DNA of 64,000 nt from positions 85,381-149,380 of the forward strand of contig JAKSZP010000194.1 of assembly GCA_022478985.1 (NCBI GenBank). Direction: 5' to 3'. The position numbers and the translations under genes are program-made. This DNA comes from Massospora cicadina (taxonomy: Eukaryota > Entomophthoromycota > Entomophthoromycetes > Entomophthorales > Entomophthoraceae). The notes under the pieces were generated by a model. That model had not been told where the DNA came from. It did no database searches and saw only the letters and a list, made by a program, of their open reading frames with translations. Below are positions 32,416-43,860 of the stretch, one piece after another; the first letter of the stretch is position 1, and the number at the start of each line of letters is the position of its first letter.

Positions 32416-34055
32416 TGTAAGTCCTGGGGAACAGCTCCTAAAACTGGATAGGGAGCAGCATCCCTTTCAGATCAAAAGGGGACCAAAGGCCCAAGTGGAC
32501 CCCCTGTCGCAGTTGAGTGACCTGGCGCATGTGGTTTATGAGCGCTGGGTGACTGCCCTTCCTCCTAGAGATATTCAGATCTCTCCCTCCCCCCTCCCCA
32601 ACCCTGGTAAAATTAATAGAGGGGACCTGCCAGGAGATTATGCAGGCCAGGGGCCATGGGCGGGCCCCTGGGACCCCTCACTCACCAGGGGAAACTTACC
32701 AAAATTTTGAAGAAACAGCCAGTGCTATTATAGGAGCCTGGTCTGCAAATTCCAGGCTAATGGAGCTGGTCTGGACTGGTAGAGTCCAAAAATTAGATCA
32801 GAACCTGATTTGGGTTTTGAACCAGGTTACGAGTGACTCAGACCAGTTGCCCCTACCTCCTGGAATGGATCTGGGAAGTTTGGATCGTGTGGACAATCAA
32901 ATTGAGAGTTTGGACCAGCTTATGGATGACTGGGCACCAAGGCCACAGCCCCATCAGGTGAATATGGGAAATCTGAACTGCATTAGCAGCCTGACTCAAA
33001 TGGTCAAGGCCTGGATTGGTACCATTTACCTTGTCTGTCACCAAAATTTTGGAAAAATCTGCAAAAGTTTTTCAATTTTTGCCAAGATTTTGGGCATCAT
33101 TCACTCCCCCACCCACCAGCCAACCAAACCCCATCTCTGATCCCTAATTACCCAGTCCCTCAGCCTCCCCAATATGCTATTCTCCCAATACTTAAGGCAA
33201 CTGCCCTGCCAATGGGCAGTTGTTAGTTCATCTCTATTCTCCCCATGCTTTATGCTAAAATAAAGCCTGAATACCCTGAGCGCCTCGCAGTGGACTCCGC
33301 CTGTTTGTTTTCTTATTCAAAATTCTGCCGATCAATCCAGCAAAGTGTGCCACTGCCCAATTAATTATCCCGATGATTGTTGAATAGGTCATCAGGTCAC
33401 TCTACTCTGCCACGTGGCGGTGGATCATATCTGTAGTAAACCACCTCATTCTTGTGATGGTGTTGACTCTCCATCTTTTTCATGTACCCGTTAAATGTGA
33501 ACCCATCCATTTGCTTCGCGTTAGGTTTTCTGAGAGCGCTCCCCTATTGGAGCAGCCTCAAGGTGCCCCCACCCCAATGCCCATGTACTCGCCCCCCACA
33601 CCTGGCTCATCCACCAATAGTGCCACCCAACTGAGGGTTCTAGAGTATCCTGATCAAGGGGGACTAGGCCCTAATGCTCGTCGCAGGTCCGTTTACCCCT
33701 CTGACAGCACCCCTGCCCGTGCGGTGGGCCCTGTGCCACTCCACTCTGGCGCACAGACTCACCTACCCATATCTGAAGGCCAGCAACTGCGAACCCTGGA
33801 GGAGCTGTCATCCTCCCCGCCTCTCCCACCCTTGGGGGTTGTCCTCGCAAGACTCGCAGTTTCCCCCATTGCAACCATCTGGTTTGCCTTGTGTCCTTCA
33901 GTACATTTATAAACATTTACTTTCCTCACATCCCCAATAGATCTCCCCTTCTTCTAGTCGCACAGACCGCTGTGCCCTTGGCATTCTGGGCTCTCCGCAA
34001 AGTGCTCACACACCCTGACTTGGACCAGTCTAATTTATCAGCCATTTCCATGACA
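32416..34055 (+). repeat. Element G 3' LTR
   Basis: This 1640-bp copy of 26149-27796 has the same TGTAAGTCC start and CATGACA end. It is followed at 34056-34060 by the TSD TCTTG. Confidence 0.92.
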
Positions 34056-34060
34056 TCTTG

Positions 34061-34560
34061 AGGCATAAAAGTTGGTTGAAAAAGCCTTTGGACATGATAA
34101 TGACGCATTTCTCCTGTTACGCTGTGGGCAACTTGATTTGCTGTATCCCAATATCAAATTTATCGCTTAGAAGTAATGGGCTCCCCCTAACTGATTCAAA
34201 GTATCACCATTCCGTGGCAAGGGATATGGGCCCTTTTTAGTGATACTGTGAACTTCTGGTGGTCTATTACCACCCAATTTGTACCATCTTTCTTTTTTAC
34301 AACTAGAATGGTCGAAGCCCACATACTTTTTGAAGGTTTGTGCATCCCTTGCTCCAGTAACTTTTTGATCTCCTCTGTCACTACTTCCTCTGCTGCCCTC
34401 AACCAGCGGATTGGCTGTGACCTGATGGGAGGATGATCTACAGTGATCAACTATTGGCCCATCTCCTGAGTGCACCATAAATCTTGGTTGCCAACAGCGA
34501 AGATCAACTGATAGTTTTGAAATAAATCTATCACTCAATCCTTCTGTGCTTTCAATAACC
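34061..34560 (-). pseudogene. A3 reverse transcriptase, N-terminal part
   Basis: A3 resumes right of G. Minus-strand frames give IRSQPIRWLRAAEEVVTEEI, KKLLEQGMHKPSKSMWASTI, VVKKKDGTNWVVIDHQKF and SLKRAHIPCH, the start of the gypsy RT fingers. The remaining RT lies at 25700-26148 on the other side of G. Confidence 0.8.
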
Positions 34561-35420
34561 TCATTAATTCATTGCGTGGTACCACAGTCATTACTCTGGG
34601 CTATGGCTTGACGGGTACACTGAATTCATCCAGTGACCCAAACTCATGAACCTGAAGAACCTCCTCAACAGGCGTCAGGTGTAATTATCCTACTATTTGA
34701 TGTCAGCGGATATATAGTTGTTCTTTTTGTAGGTTTTCTAGTATAACCTGGATCTCTCAGTGTCCTAGAAGAATAATACCTGAAACCACATTGGGCTCAA
34801 GCTGCGATTGCAGATAAGACCCAATGACCTCCCCATATAGCACAATTGCTATTTCCACCTCTAACTCGATGTTCACTATGGCTTAGTATCAAAGGGGATG
34901 GATAAAGACCAGCAACTCTGAGAGACAGCCCTTGATATTCATATATCTGCTAGGGGAGGGCTTGGATCCTTTTTTTAATTGATGAAAGTGCACTGGAATC
35001 ACCCATCACTATATTTAAGGTAGATATGTCCCGTTTTCACCATATCCTTTGGCACTCCACTGGAGGTAAAATAAATTGGGATCCGCTGCCCCAAAATTTT
35101 GAAGGTCTCATATGTCATATCAACGGTAGCATCAAAGTGTCGCATAGAAACAGGATATAATTAGCAGGTCATAGTTACTGTTTGGTAGCATTATCACTGG
35201 AGCCACCATGAAAATTGACCCAAAATTCAAAGGTATCGCACTGTACGCTCCGGCAGAGACCATGCTTTCCACTCCAGCAGTCCCATACATATTTGATGGT
35301 CTTCACCAGAGTTTAGCATCAATTTGCCACTAACTTAGTGGAAAATTTGTTCACCATGGCGCCCACATTTATTATAGAGTGGACACGTTTGTTTGCTACA
35401 TAGGTTGTCAAAGTATATTT
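34560..35420 (-). pseudogene. A3 protease and protease-RT linker
   Basis: Near 35300-35350 a minus-strand frame reads SIINVGAMVNKFSTKLV, aligned with the D-T-G-A region of family A proteases; Asp-Thr has become Asn-Val. The linker to RT (34560-35200) is decayed and shows no frame above 60 codons. Confidence 0.6.
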
Positions 35421-37322
35421 ATTTAGAATAAGAAAAGCTTGTCTGTTTAATACATGGACATTTAAAGGATCTCTTTTACCAATGGAAGCTCATAAACCCA
35501 TCACCGACTTTGGTATTCCTTAGCAATAGCACCTATTGGGGGGAGCCGTTTACTCCTCTCAGGGAAGGCGCATATGCAGACGGTTCCAGCTCATCTGGAG
35601 AATTTTGGTCAAACATTTGACCGGCATAAGGATTCAGTTGCTCTAGAAAACCCTTCTTCTGCCATGTCCTTGGCATGTGCTTGTGTCAGTACACTCACTC
35701 CTCCAGCCAGCTGCAGATATAGAAACGCATCATTGTACTGGTGGACTTCCGTTAAATGTACTTTAATAGGTTCAGGTGGGACGTTTGGTTTTGGGAAATC
35801 AGAGGTAGAGAGTCCCATCTCTACTCCGCTCTGACTTTTCCCTGGTAGTACTGGTCTTGCTGTACGTAATGGACTGACATTTCTAGCAACGATGTGTAAG
35901 ATGCCCAGGGCGAATTCATTTTTAACAATTTTATCCTATAGGGTCCGCACCCTTGGTTTCATAACATGGCCAGGCTGATAATTTGATTAGGGGCAATTGG
36001 CGCAACTAGGCCAGGTCAATAGGTTGACTGCTGATGGTCAGCGTACTTAGGCTCATGTCATTAGTTGGGATGTTGATGATTATCATAAGCAGGTCTAGGG
36101 TGAATTTGAACTGCTGGGGTAACTTGGCTAAGGGAGAGGCGCGTAATAATAAGGCTGGGGGTTACTAGGTAGAATTTGAACAGGATGGGAGAATTCCCCC
36201 AAATAAGAAGGTCTGGTGACTACATTGGTATGTTTTCGCTCTGTAATGGGTGGAGAAAAGGTAGCAGATAGTTGGTGCAGAGACTGAACAACCTTGAGCA
36301 GGGGTAAGTTGTCCTCCAAAATTGGAGTCATGATTTTGGAAAGCTCACAGTATGGCTTCACTGCAGTGGTCATCACAATGCACACATTGGATTCAGATAA
36401 AGTCCCCAGTCAATTGAAACGTGGGATTCCGCCATAAATCAATAAGCAAACGTGATGAGGGTCTCGTTATGCTGGAACCTAATGGTTAGGAACTCAGCCT
36501 TCCACTGTGATACCTTCACGGTACCTCCAAACAACCACCGCATGGTACCCTTAATTTTATTGGTATGTATTGGAACTGTTTGTAAGATAAGAGGTTACTT
36601 GGTCAGCACTCCCAACAACAAAGGCGGATATCAGCAATTTAGCCTTACAAAAATCGGAAGATCCTTCCACCAGAAATTTAAAATGTTTGAAGAACATGTG
36701 ATTTTTCCATTGCTCTCAAATGGCGGTAACTTGTCTATGAAGACCTCCTCCTTCCGCTCATAACTTCAAGCCTTAGGAATGTCCTAAGGATTTAGGGGTT
36801 ATATAGGGTTCTTCAGTGGGCAGGACTGACATCACATGTGAGTTAAAATGGGTAGAACATAATTATCCCAGAGCTGCCAGCAAAAGCCAAGAATTTCATA
36901 CTGTATGCGTGTTCAAAGAAAAGCTCCTCATCTGGGTATCAAGTCTCATATCTCTTTACAAAGCAATCCTTCCTGATCGTCCCCTTGTTCTTCCTCTTCC
37001 AAATGGGGATGAGTCAGGTAAAAGGTAGGTGTCAACTTCTGAACCTGTGCAATGTAGTCACTCAGTAGCGTCATCCAGGCAATTTCAAGTTGCCTGTTCT
37101 GTTGTTCAAGTAAATACAGCTGGCTAAGCAGTCTTTCAAGTTATTTATTATATTGTCACACTCCTGAAGGAGATAATCTTGTTTCTTGAGCACTGCGTCC
37201 ACAACAAATTTGATAAGAACAGCTCCTGAAGCGCAGCAGTTCTGGATGATTCCCCTTTTATGCAGGTCTTATATGCCAGGCTGGTAATTGGAGAGTTTTT
37301 TATTTATATGTAGTTGATCAAT
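35420..37322 (-). pseudogene. A3 gag
   Basis: The region lies between protease and primer site. The frame 35818-35609 (MGLSTSDFPKPNVPPEP...LQLAGGVSVLTQAHAKDM) corresponds to the gag-protease boundary of copies C and I, which share GVEMG/GVEMGCSTS-type sequence there. Another frame, 36385-36128, is Pro/Ser/Thr-rich. A gag capsid motif cannot be proven by eye. Confidence 0.5.
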
Positions 37323-37345
37323 GGGACCCCTGTAGTGAGCATCAA
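37323..37345 (-). promoter_or_regulatory. A3 primer binding site
   Basis: On the minus strand the sequence after the 5' LTR is TTGATGCTCACTACAGGGG. It matches the C and A2 sites. Confidence 0.7.
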
Positions 37346-37919
37346 TGTTATAATCTGGCAGTATTGTTGAGATACGCTGGAAGATTTTATGTGGGCTCAA
37401 CCCACTGAGCAATGGACAGACGATTTAAAGATTTTCAGTACTTGAAACAAACAGTAATAATATACATTATGAAGTTCTTGCTTCAACGGTACCAATTATT
37501 TATTAATATAATTTTTCAGATTCTTTCTTCTTCGCTCACTACCTGATACCTTTAAACAGTCCCCCTCATTTAAATCTTCATATCCATCTTATATATCAGC
37601 AACTTCTGTTGATACCAATTATTTTGCTTAGACTGTTCATTTCTGCCATATGCTTATTGGTTTCAACCAAGTCTATTATTCTTTAAATATAAAATCTCCC
37701 TAGTTCAAAGGGATCTATCAATAATTTGTTGTACATTGACATTGCCTTATCACCTGATTAGGAGGCAATCCTCTCAATGTTCGTCCATAGCTCAGTATCA
37801 CCCCATCGCCTTATGTCAAGGCGCTCTCATCAATATTATCATACTCCTCAGTTTGGCCAATCTCACCTATCCCACTACTGACATAGGGCTTAACATCCAG
37901 TAATACTAAAATCTTGATA
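37346..37919 (-). repeat. A3 5' LTR
   Basis: This 574-bp copy of 23447-24019 has plus-strand ends TGTTA and TGATA (a decayed TGACA). The outer flank CACAT is the right TSD. Confidence 0.87.
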
Positions 37920-37924
37920 CACAT

Positions 37925-39350
37925 GAACCTGCAAAACTAACAGGCGCTGAAAAAGTGGAAGAACAACTCGGGTTTACAATCAGGGTTTTAGTTTTGGGAT
38001 GTGTTGGAGAGGGGAGACTTTGCTAATGGCAGGTAGAGATAATGTCATACCTATATATAGAAATCAATGTTATTAACTCAGATTTGGCATTTAGTAAGAT
38101 CCTTATTTGGATTACAACTAAAAATATCTAGCAGATATGGGTGGACCTCTTGAACTGCTTATACTTGAAGTTAAAACTGGGTAGATCACGGTGAGTTCTG
38201 TTTTGCCTGTTCTCATCTTATGTGGTGCAATAGTAGGTAAGTGACTTATGATCAGTGTGCACAACCACAGGATGCTTAGTACACTGCAAAAATTACCTCC
38301 ATTACATCAATGGCCAATAGATGGCAACCAAATCTATATCATATATGACTCATGCGCGCTCTGTAATTTAAAAACTTCCTAGAAAGTTTTCCACATTGTG
38401 CTCACGCCCCTCATGTTTTTGCATAAGAACAGCAACAGCCGCAGTGCCAGAGGCGTCACAAGCCGCACTAAAGGGCTTATCTTCATCAGCATGACGTAGC
38501 ACAGGAGTTGTGGTAAAAAAATTTTATAGCATTAAATGCTTGTTGCATTAAGGGGTCCAAACAAAAAAGGGCATTTTACCTGTAATAGACTGTAAAAGAG
38601 CAGCTAACTCAGAGCTATCATGTGAGAACTTCTACATAAAGGTAACAGACCCCAGAAATCTACGCATTTACTACTGCCTCAGAAAGTAGGTCAAGAGCAT
38701 ATGGCCTCTATTTTAAGGTGCAATAGCATGACCATTCATCACTACTAGAATTCAAGAAACTCACTTCATCTTTAATAGACTCATACTTAGACAGCTTTGC
38801 AACCAAGCCAGCACTGTGAAGGGCTGCAAACACAGCCACCAAATTCCTGCATGCTATAAAGCATTGTGAGAGTGGATTAAAAAGTCATACACACATGCGA
38901 TTGTTCAGGAGATCCTGAGGTCTCCCAAAAGCATTATAAATTTTGGTACTAAAATTTCTATTGTGTTTTGAAAGCCAAAGGGAATGAACTTTAACTGGTA
39001 AATCTATACTAAGTCCAGATAGCAGTTAGCCATTCCTGATCATCCAATGCCCACATTTGGTGAAAAGCGTTACCAGGTCAAGTTAGAAAAGACTTTAGAC
39101 CTGGAAATTGCTTGGACAATATTGGCTTCCAAGTGGAGGGTATATGGATCCAGAACCATGACATTATCCAGATTCCCATAGTCTAAACGGGGTCTCAGAG
39201 TTATCATTTTTTTAACTAATGAAATAACCCGCGAAACTTTGGTCATCCACCCCTTCTTTGTCATTTCATCAGCCCAGATTTTTAAGCCTGATCTTCTCAG
39301 AAGTATAGGAATATATTGAACATTGATTTTGATGATTTCAATGTTCAGCT
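37925..39350 (-). pseudogene. Element H RT and RNase H remnant
   Basis: Element H resumes right of A3. The frame 39264-39070 reads KMITLRPRLDYGNLDNVMVL and DPYTLHLEANIVQAISRSKVFSNL, the gypsy RT fingers and motif A start, with the motif A Asp replaced. An RNase H stretch near 38370-38470 reads CDASGTAAVAVLMQKHEGRE. The sequence is distinct from family A (LDNVMVLDPY versus LNSITKKDSY), so H is a different gypsy lineage. Confidence 0.75.
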
Positions 39351-39870
39351 GAAAGCTCGTATAAAGCTTTTTAGTGAATTGGAAGCTAATTAGCGCCTTT
39401 TATATCAAATACTGACCTAAAGGGTGCGATAATATGGGGCAACATAGGTATACAGACACAACATAAGTTGAATTGTATTCCATTTTTCCGTCATAGCAAT
39501 ACCCTGTTACTAATGTGGGAATAAAGGAAAATTTACCTGAAAGAGAACTAGGGTGAAGGATAGCATGTTCCGCTCTAATTCAATACTTACTTCTTGGTGG
39601 CGCCACCATCACACCCCCAAGATCACTGGGTAACATATTTCTGGTATGTCTGCAAACTTTATCACAATAGATAATCATGGACAATAAAGCGCAGTGGTTT
39701 GCATAAAGAAAGTGTGAGCATAGGAATACTAGATGTCACATGACGGGTGAACCTAGGGTGACTTCAAAATTGAACGCCTGCATTACTTTCAATTAAATGC
39801 AATTCAAAGTGGCACCAGTGATCACAAGGGCAGTACTGTTACCTTATGCTGTCCTAATGAAATATAAATG
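39351..39870 (-). pseudogene. Element H protease/RT linker region
   Basis: This stretch lies upstream (minus strand) of H RT and ends at the insertion site of copy C. No frame exceeds 60 codons and I cannot point to a protease signature. The assignment is by position only. Confidence 0.35.
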
Positions 39871-39875
39871 GATAA

Positions 39876-40377
39876 TGCTAAATTTTCAGCGGATTTGCCT
39901 GATTCCACCAAACAGTTTATACAGTATAAACCCACTGAGCAACATACAAAAGATATGAGGATCGCTGGCCCTAATAAATAATAAAAATGATAATAAAGAC
40001 TTCAATAAGGAGCTATTACTCTGATGGTATCACTTTATTTAATATTAAAACTAACAGCTACTTCTGTACTTCCCTACTTCTTCTTCTTACATGTAAAAAA
40101 ACCTCCCTCTTCTGACTCTCACGCTCAACTCTTCATCTTAGGTATTCCTTGGCAGATTCAACATGCTCCGCTTAGTAAATTCTATTTGATATGATCTAGG
40201 TTCTTTATTCACACAAAGGCTTCGGAGAAATTCCCTAAATAAACCAAACCATTATTTCTTAGATCAAACTTACTTTGCATTAACATAATTAATTATTTAA
40301 TCTTGAGGCTCGCCTCAAATCTAATATATAATCCACTGGAACTATAGATTATTGTCCACCATATTGGAATCTTGACA
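39876..40377 (-). repeat. Element C 3' LTR
   Basis: It matches 45464-45965, for example CCCACTGAGCAACATACAAA near 39930 and GATATGAGGATCGCTGGCCC near 39953. The outer end is TGCTA for TGTTA; the inner end is TGACA, followed by the polypurine tract complement TTACTTCCCCTTT. Confidence 0.9.
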
Positions 40378-40389
40378 TTACTTCCCCTT

Positions 40390-41345
40390 TATTGGACAAT
40401 AAGCTCCTATTGCTTGTATGCCCAAAGGAACTTCTTGTGAACTCAGTTAATAATCCGACCACCCGCAGGTTCCTTAATTGTGTAGGCGTCAACACCAGAC
40501 TTTTCATTTAATTCAAATGGTCCAACCCACATACTGCCAAGCTTGTTCCTTCGTCCAAACCCATGTTGGTCATGGAACAGAACAAAATCCCCTACCCCAA
40601 ACTGTGGGAGACTGCTGCATCTACCTTGGTTAGCCACATGATCCCAAATCTTCTTGGCTAGACTAGTGGACTATTCTTCAGTTTGGAGTTTAATCAGCAT
40701 ATCAGTTAAGGTAGTCAAATAGCGCTGAGGCTCCACTCTGCTAGTATATCCCACACTGGAATAAAGCAATCTTGGCCAGGCTGGATGTCTTACATAATTT
40801 AATTGGAAGGGACTTTTTCCTGTCTCCAAATGATAGCTTATATTGTATGCAAAGACAGCGGTGGATTTTAGGGTACTCCATTCCAAATGCCATCCTTTAC
40901 AAGCTTGTGTAAAAAACTTAATAAGTTTCATTGACCCATTCTACCATTCCATTAGATTCAGGGTGTTAGGGTGTAGTCAAGACCCTGAGGATTTCCATTA
41001 GTTTGTTCAACTTGGGCGGGATATGTGACATGAAATTGGTTCCATTATCCATGAGGATAAATTTGAGACAACCATGTCGCTGTATAACACATTATAGAAT
41101 GAACTTTGCAGTCGTGACAGCCCCTAAATTAATGATCGCCCTTTCTTCCACCCATCTTGACTAATGGTCATTGGCTCTATTATATACTTGGAGAAGTTTG
41201 CGCCAGTTGATAGAGCCCCACCACACACCTAGAAAAACAGTATGCCATGTAAAAAAGCTTTACTAGCTGGTAGGTGGTCTTCCTGTGGAATTGTTTCTCC
41301 ACTTAACACTGGTGACAACAAGTAACCATTTTTAGCACATCATAG
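40390..41345 (-). pseudogene. Element C integrase
   Basis: The frame 40931-40671 holds WSTLKSTAVFAYNISYHLET, GKSPFQLNYVRHPAWPRLLY, the post-core region. The frame 40637-40443 holds FGVGDFVLFHDQHGFGRRNK and WVGPFELNEKSGVDAYTIKE, the GPF module typical of this family. The core DDE segment lies at about 40940-41240 in broken frames. No chromodomain follows, unlike element G. Confidence 0.8.
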
Positions 41346-41373
41346 TTAATACTCTCCCAATAGAAATGGGGCT

Positions 41374-42150
41374 TTAAGAAGCCAGCGTTTTTTGCAACCC
41401 TCCATGACCTACCGCTCTATAAGCATCCATAATAATTGCAGGTCTAGCAGAAGGTTTCAGGAAACTCAGTGTCAATCTATCAATCTGCTTATACATTTCG
41501 TCATGCATGAAGATATCATGTCTAAGCCCATCCATCAATTTAATCACTTGCAGCAGCTCATCATGATACTTGCCCACCACCATCTTCTCATACATGATAT
41601 CTGCCAAATCTGCTTTTATGCGACAGTTGGTAAGCGTGAGAGGTAGTCCGCATTCTGGTGTTTTTCACCTGGCTGGTGTACAATTTTGAAGTCTTATGCT
41701 TGGAGCTTCAGGGCCCATCGTGCGAGTTGCCCTTCAGGCTCCTGCAGATTCTGCAGACACCGCTAGGATGCATGATCTGTGACCACTTTGAATTTAACCC
41801 TTTGGAGAAATACCAGAATTTATATATGCATATATAACTGAAAAGCACTCCTGCTCAGTCACAGTGTAATTACGTTCAGCGCCTTTTAAACTTCACCTAC
41901 AATATGTGATGGGATTCTCTACACTGTCATCATCTTTTTGGGATAGTATGGCTTCTATGATGGAAAGGGATGCATCCATTTGTACAATAAATTCCTTCTC
42001 AAAATTTGGGTATTGTAAAACAGGCGTGCTAGCCAACGCAGTGCATAAGACAATAAAATCAACATGACATTGTTCCGTCCAATTGAAGGTAGCATTTTTC
42101 CTTAGTAACTTGAAGAGTGAACCCTGATAAACCTGAAGTTGGGAATGAAC
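41374..42150 (-). pseudogene. Element C RNase H and linker
   Basis: The frame 42153-41893 carries RKNATFNWTEQCHVDFIVLC, STPVLQYPNFEKEFIVQMDA (catalytic Asp) and SLSIIEAILSQKDDDSVENP. The frame 41607-41374 is the tether to integrase (MADIMYEKMVVGKYHDELLQ). Confidence 0.82.
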
Positions 42151-42935
42151 CACCAGTAGTAACCGACCATCCCCAAAAACACCTGAATATCGCGCTTATT
42201 AACTGGCTGAGTCAACTGGCATGTAGATTCCATTTTTGCAAGATGAGGACTGAGACCTTTTGAGTCAACCACAAATGCAAGTTATTCCAACTGCTCCTTA
42301 TAAAAGTGGCACTTGTGGGGCTTAAATTTAATTTTAGCTTCAGCGATTCAGCAGAACTTGTTACAAGTGAGTGAGATAATCTGTAAACATCCTTATGAAC
42401 ACATTAAAATCATCAAGATAGACTAGAACGCAAGATAGCTTCAGATCACTAAAAATAGTGTCCATAGACCGCTAAACGTAGCTTGGGCACTGCGCAAACC
42501 CTGTGGCATATGTGTAGGCTGGAACAACCCTTTTGAGGTGATTTGAGGTAATTATAGCTCACTTCTCTTGTTCCGCCGCTGACAACTCAATTTGACAGTA
42601 CCCCAATATCAAGTTCATAGCGAAGAGATATCTGGCACCGCCTAACCAATCTAAAGCGTTGTCAATTTGTGGAAGTGGGTACAAGTCTTTTTTGTAATGC
42701 TGTTAAGCTTCTGGTAATCAATTACTACTCAATTGATGTCATCTTTCTTTTTGACATTTAGCACCAGGGACGCCCAGGGAATCTTTGACGTCTTTAACAT
42801 TCCCTGTTCCACCAATTTATCTATCTTAGCGAATACAACTTCTTCCACCATCTTTGAGCGATGGCAGGCCATGATCAGATAGGAGGGTGATCTCCAATTT
42901 TTCAACTGATGCTTAATCCAATGTGCACATCCCAA
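42150..42935 (-). pseudogene. Element C reverse transcriptase
   Basis: The N-terminal frame 42935-42729 reads FAKIDKLVEQGMLKTSKIPW and ASLVLNVKKKDDIN. The active-site motif C is preserved as CVLVYLDDFNVF at about 42395-42430, one of the few family A copies here to keep both aspartates. The GLRSAQATF-like motif B region near 42480-42500 is shifted. Confidence 0.8.
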
Positions 42936-43591
42936 GTTGTAATTGTTGTATGCAAAAATGGTTTAGTATCTCAAACAGATCCATCACCCTGTCCTTTTGG
43001 TCCTCCAATAGAACAGTTAGAGCTTCCTGTGGAACCACAGTCATTATGCTGTATGTGTTTTAAAGGTAACTCAATATCTTTTCAAAAACCAAAGTCATGT
43101 ATCTGGTGTTACTCATCAATAGAAACTCTATGCAGATAATCCACCACTTGATTCTCAAAACCTATATAGATTCCTTCTGAAGATTTTTTATCAACACCTT
43201 TAATTCCCTTTGCCCTAGTAATAGGAGCCCCCAGAGCCACATGGGGTTGTAGCCGCAATTGCTGTTAGGGCCCCATAATCTCACCATATATGCCTTCCAG
43301 GATATATATTTTGAGCTCCATCCCTATTATGACCTGATGCCCATAAGGTATCCTTAAAGCACTCGCCTCTTGCAACTGGATACCATTGTAACCATAATCT
43401 GGGTAGGGAGCACTTGGGTCCTCTGCTTCATCCACCAATAATATACAGAAATCACTCCATCAAAATATGTAAGATTAATTTTGACTTGAGTGGATTGGAT
43501 CTTCTGGGATACCGCTGGAATTAAAAAAGATAGAGATCTGTTGTCCTAGGATACTGATGGTTTCATCAGCCATAATGACCATGGCCCCAAA

Positions 43592-43860
43592 TCACTGCAT
43601 AAATGCAGTGCAAATCAACATGTCATAGTTATTATTAGGCAACAACACTTCTGGAGCGGATGTAATGACTGACCCACACCTCAAAGGCAACATGCTGTAT
43701 GCGCCCTCTGACACAGTGCTATGTGCCCCTGCGGTCCCATACACTACTCTCTGATTCACATCTGGTTTCAGTGAAAGTTTATCTATGAGCTTGGTGGATA
43801 ATATATTGATGGGATCACCAGTATTAATAGCCATGATTTTGGTATTTTGCACAAATATGT
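43592..43860 (-). pseudogene. Element C protease
   Basis: Part of the 167-codon frame 44095-43592. The active-site region reads MAINTGDPINILSTKLIDKL, so D-T-G-A has become N-T-G-D. It continues VYGTAGAHSTVSEGAYSMLP and LLPNNNYDMLICTAFMQ, the C-terminal strand of the family's protease. The loss of the first Asp would inactivate it. Confidence 0.75.

Larger units (their letters stand above)
26149..34055 (+). mobile_element. Chromodomain Ty3/gypsy element G (chromovirus)
   Basis: This 7.9-kb element is GC-rich and intact in outline: a 1648-bp LTR, gag, protease, RT, RNase H, integrase, a C-terminal chromodomain, polypurine tract and a 1640-bp LTR. The perfect 5-bp TSD TCTTG marks it as the youngest large insertion here. 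In the first 155 bp the two LTRs differ at roughly a dozen positions, mostly transitions, so it is still not recent. Base composition contrasts sharply with its AT-rich host element A3. Confidence 0.92.
23447..37919 (-). mobile_element. Ty3/gypsy element A3, minus strand, split by element G
   Basis: This family A copy has two LTRs of 573 and 574 bp. The flanks CGCAT (23442-23446) and CACAT (37920-37924) form a 5-bp TSD with one G/A difference. The minus-strand order is primer site, gag, protease, RT, RNase H, integrase. RT is cut by the chromodomain element G. A3 inserted into element H pol. All reading frames are broken. Confidence 0.88.

Noticed and set aside
39837..39875. TGTTA at 39837 as the end of the element C 3' LTR
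   Set aside because: The 5' LTR is 502 bp and aligns from 39876 (TGCTA); the outer 39 bases have no counterpart, and the TSD fits 39871-39875 better.
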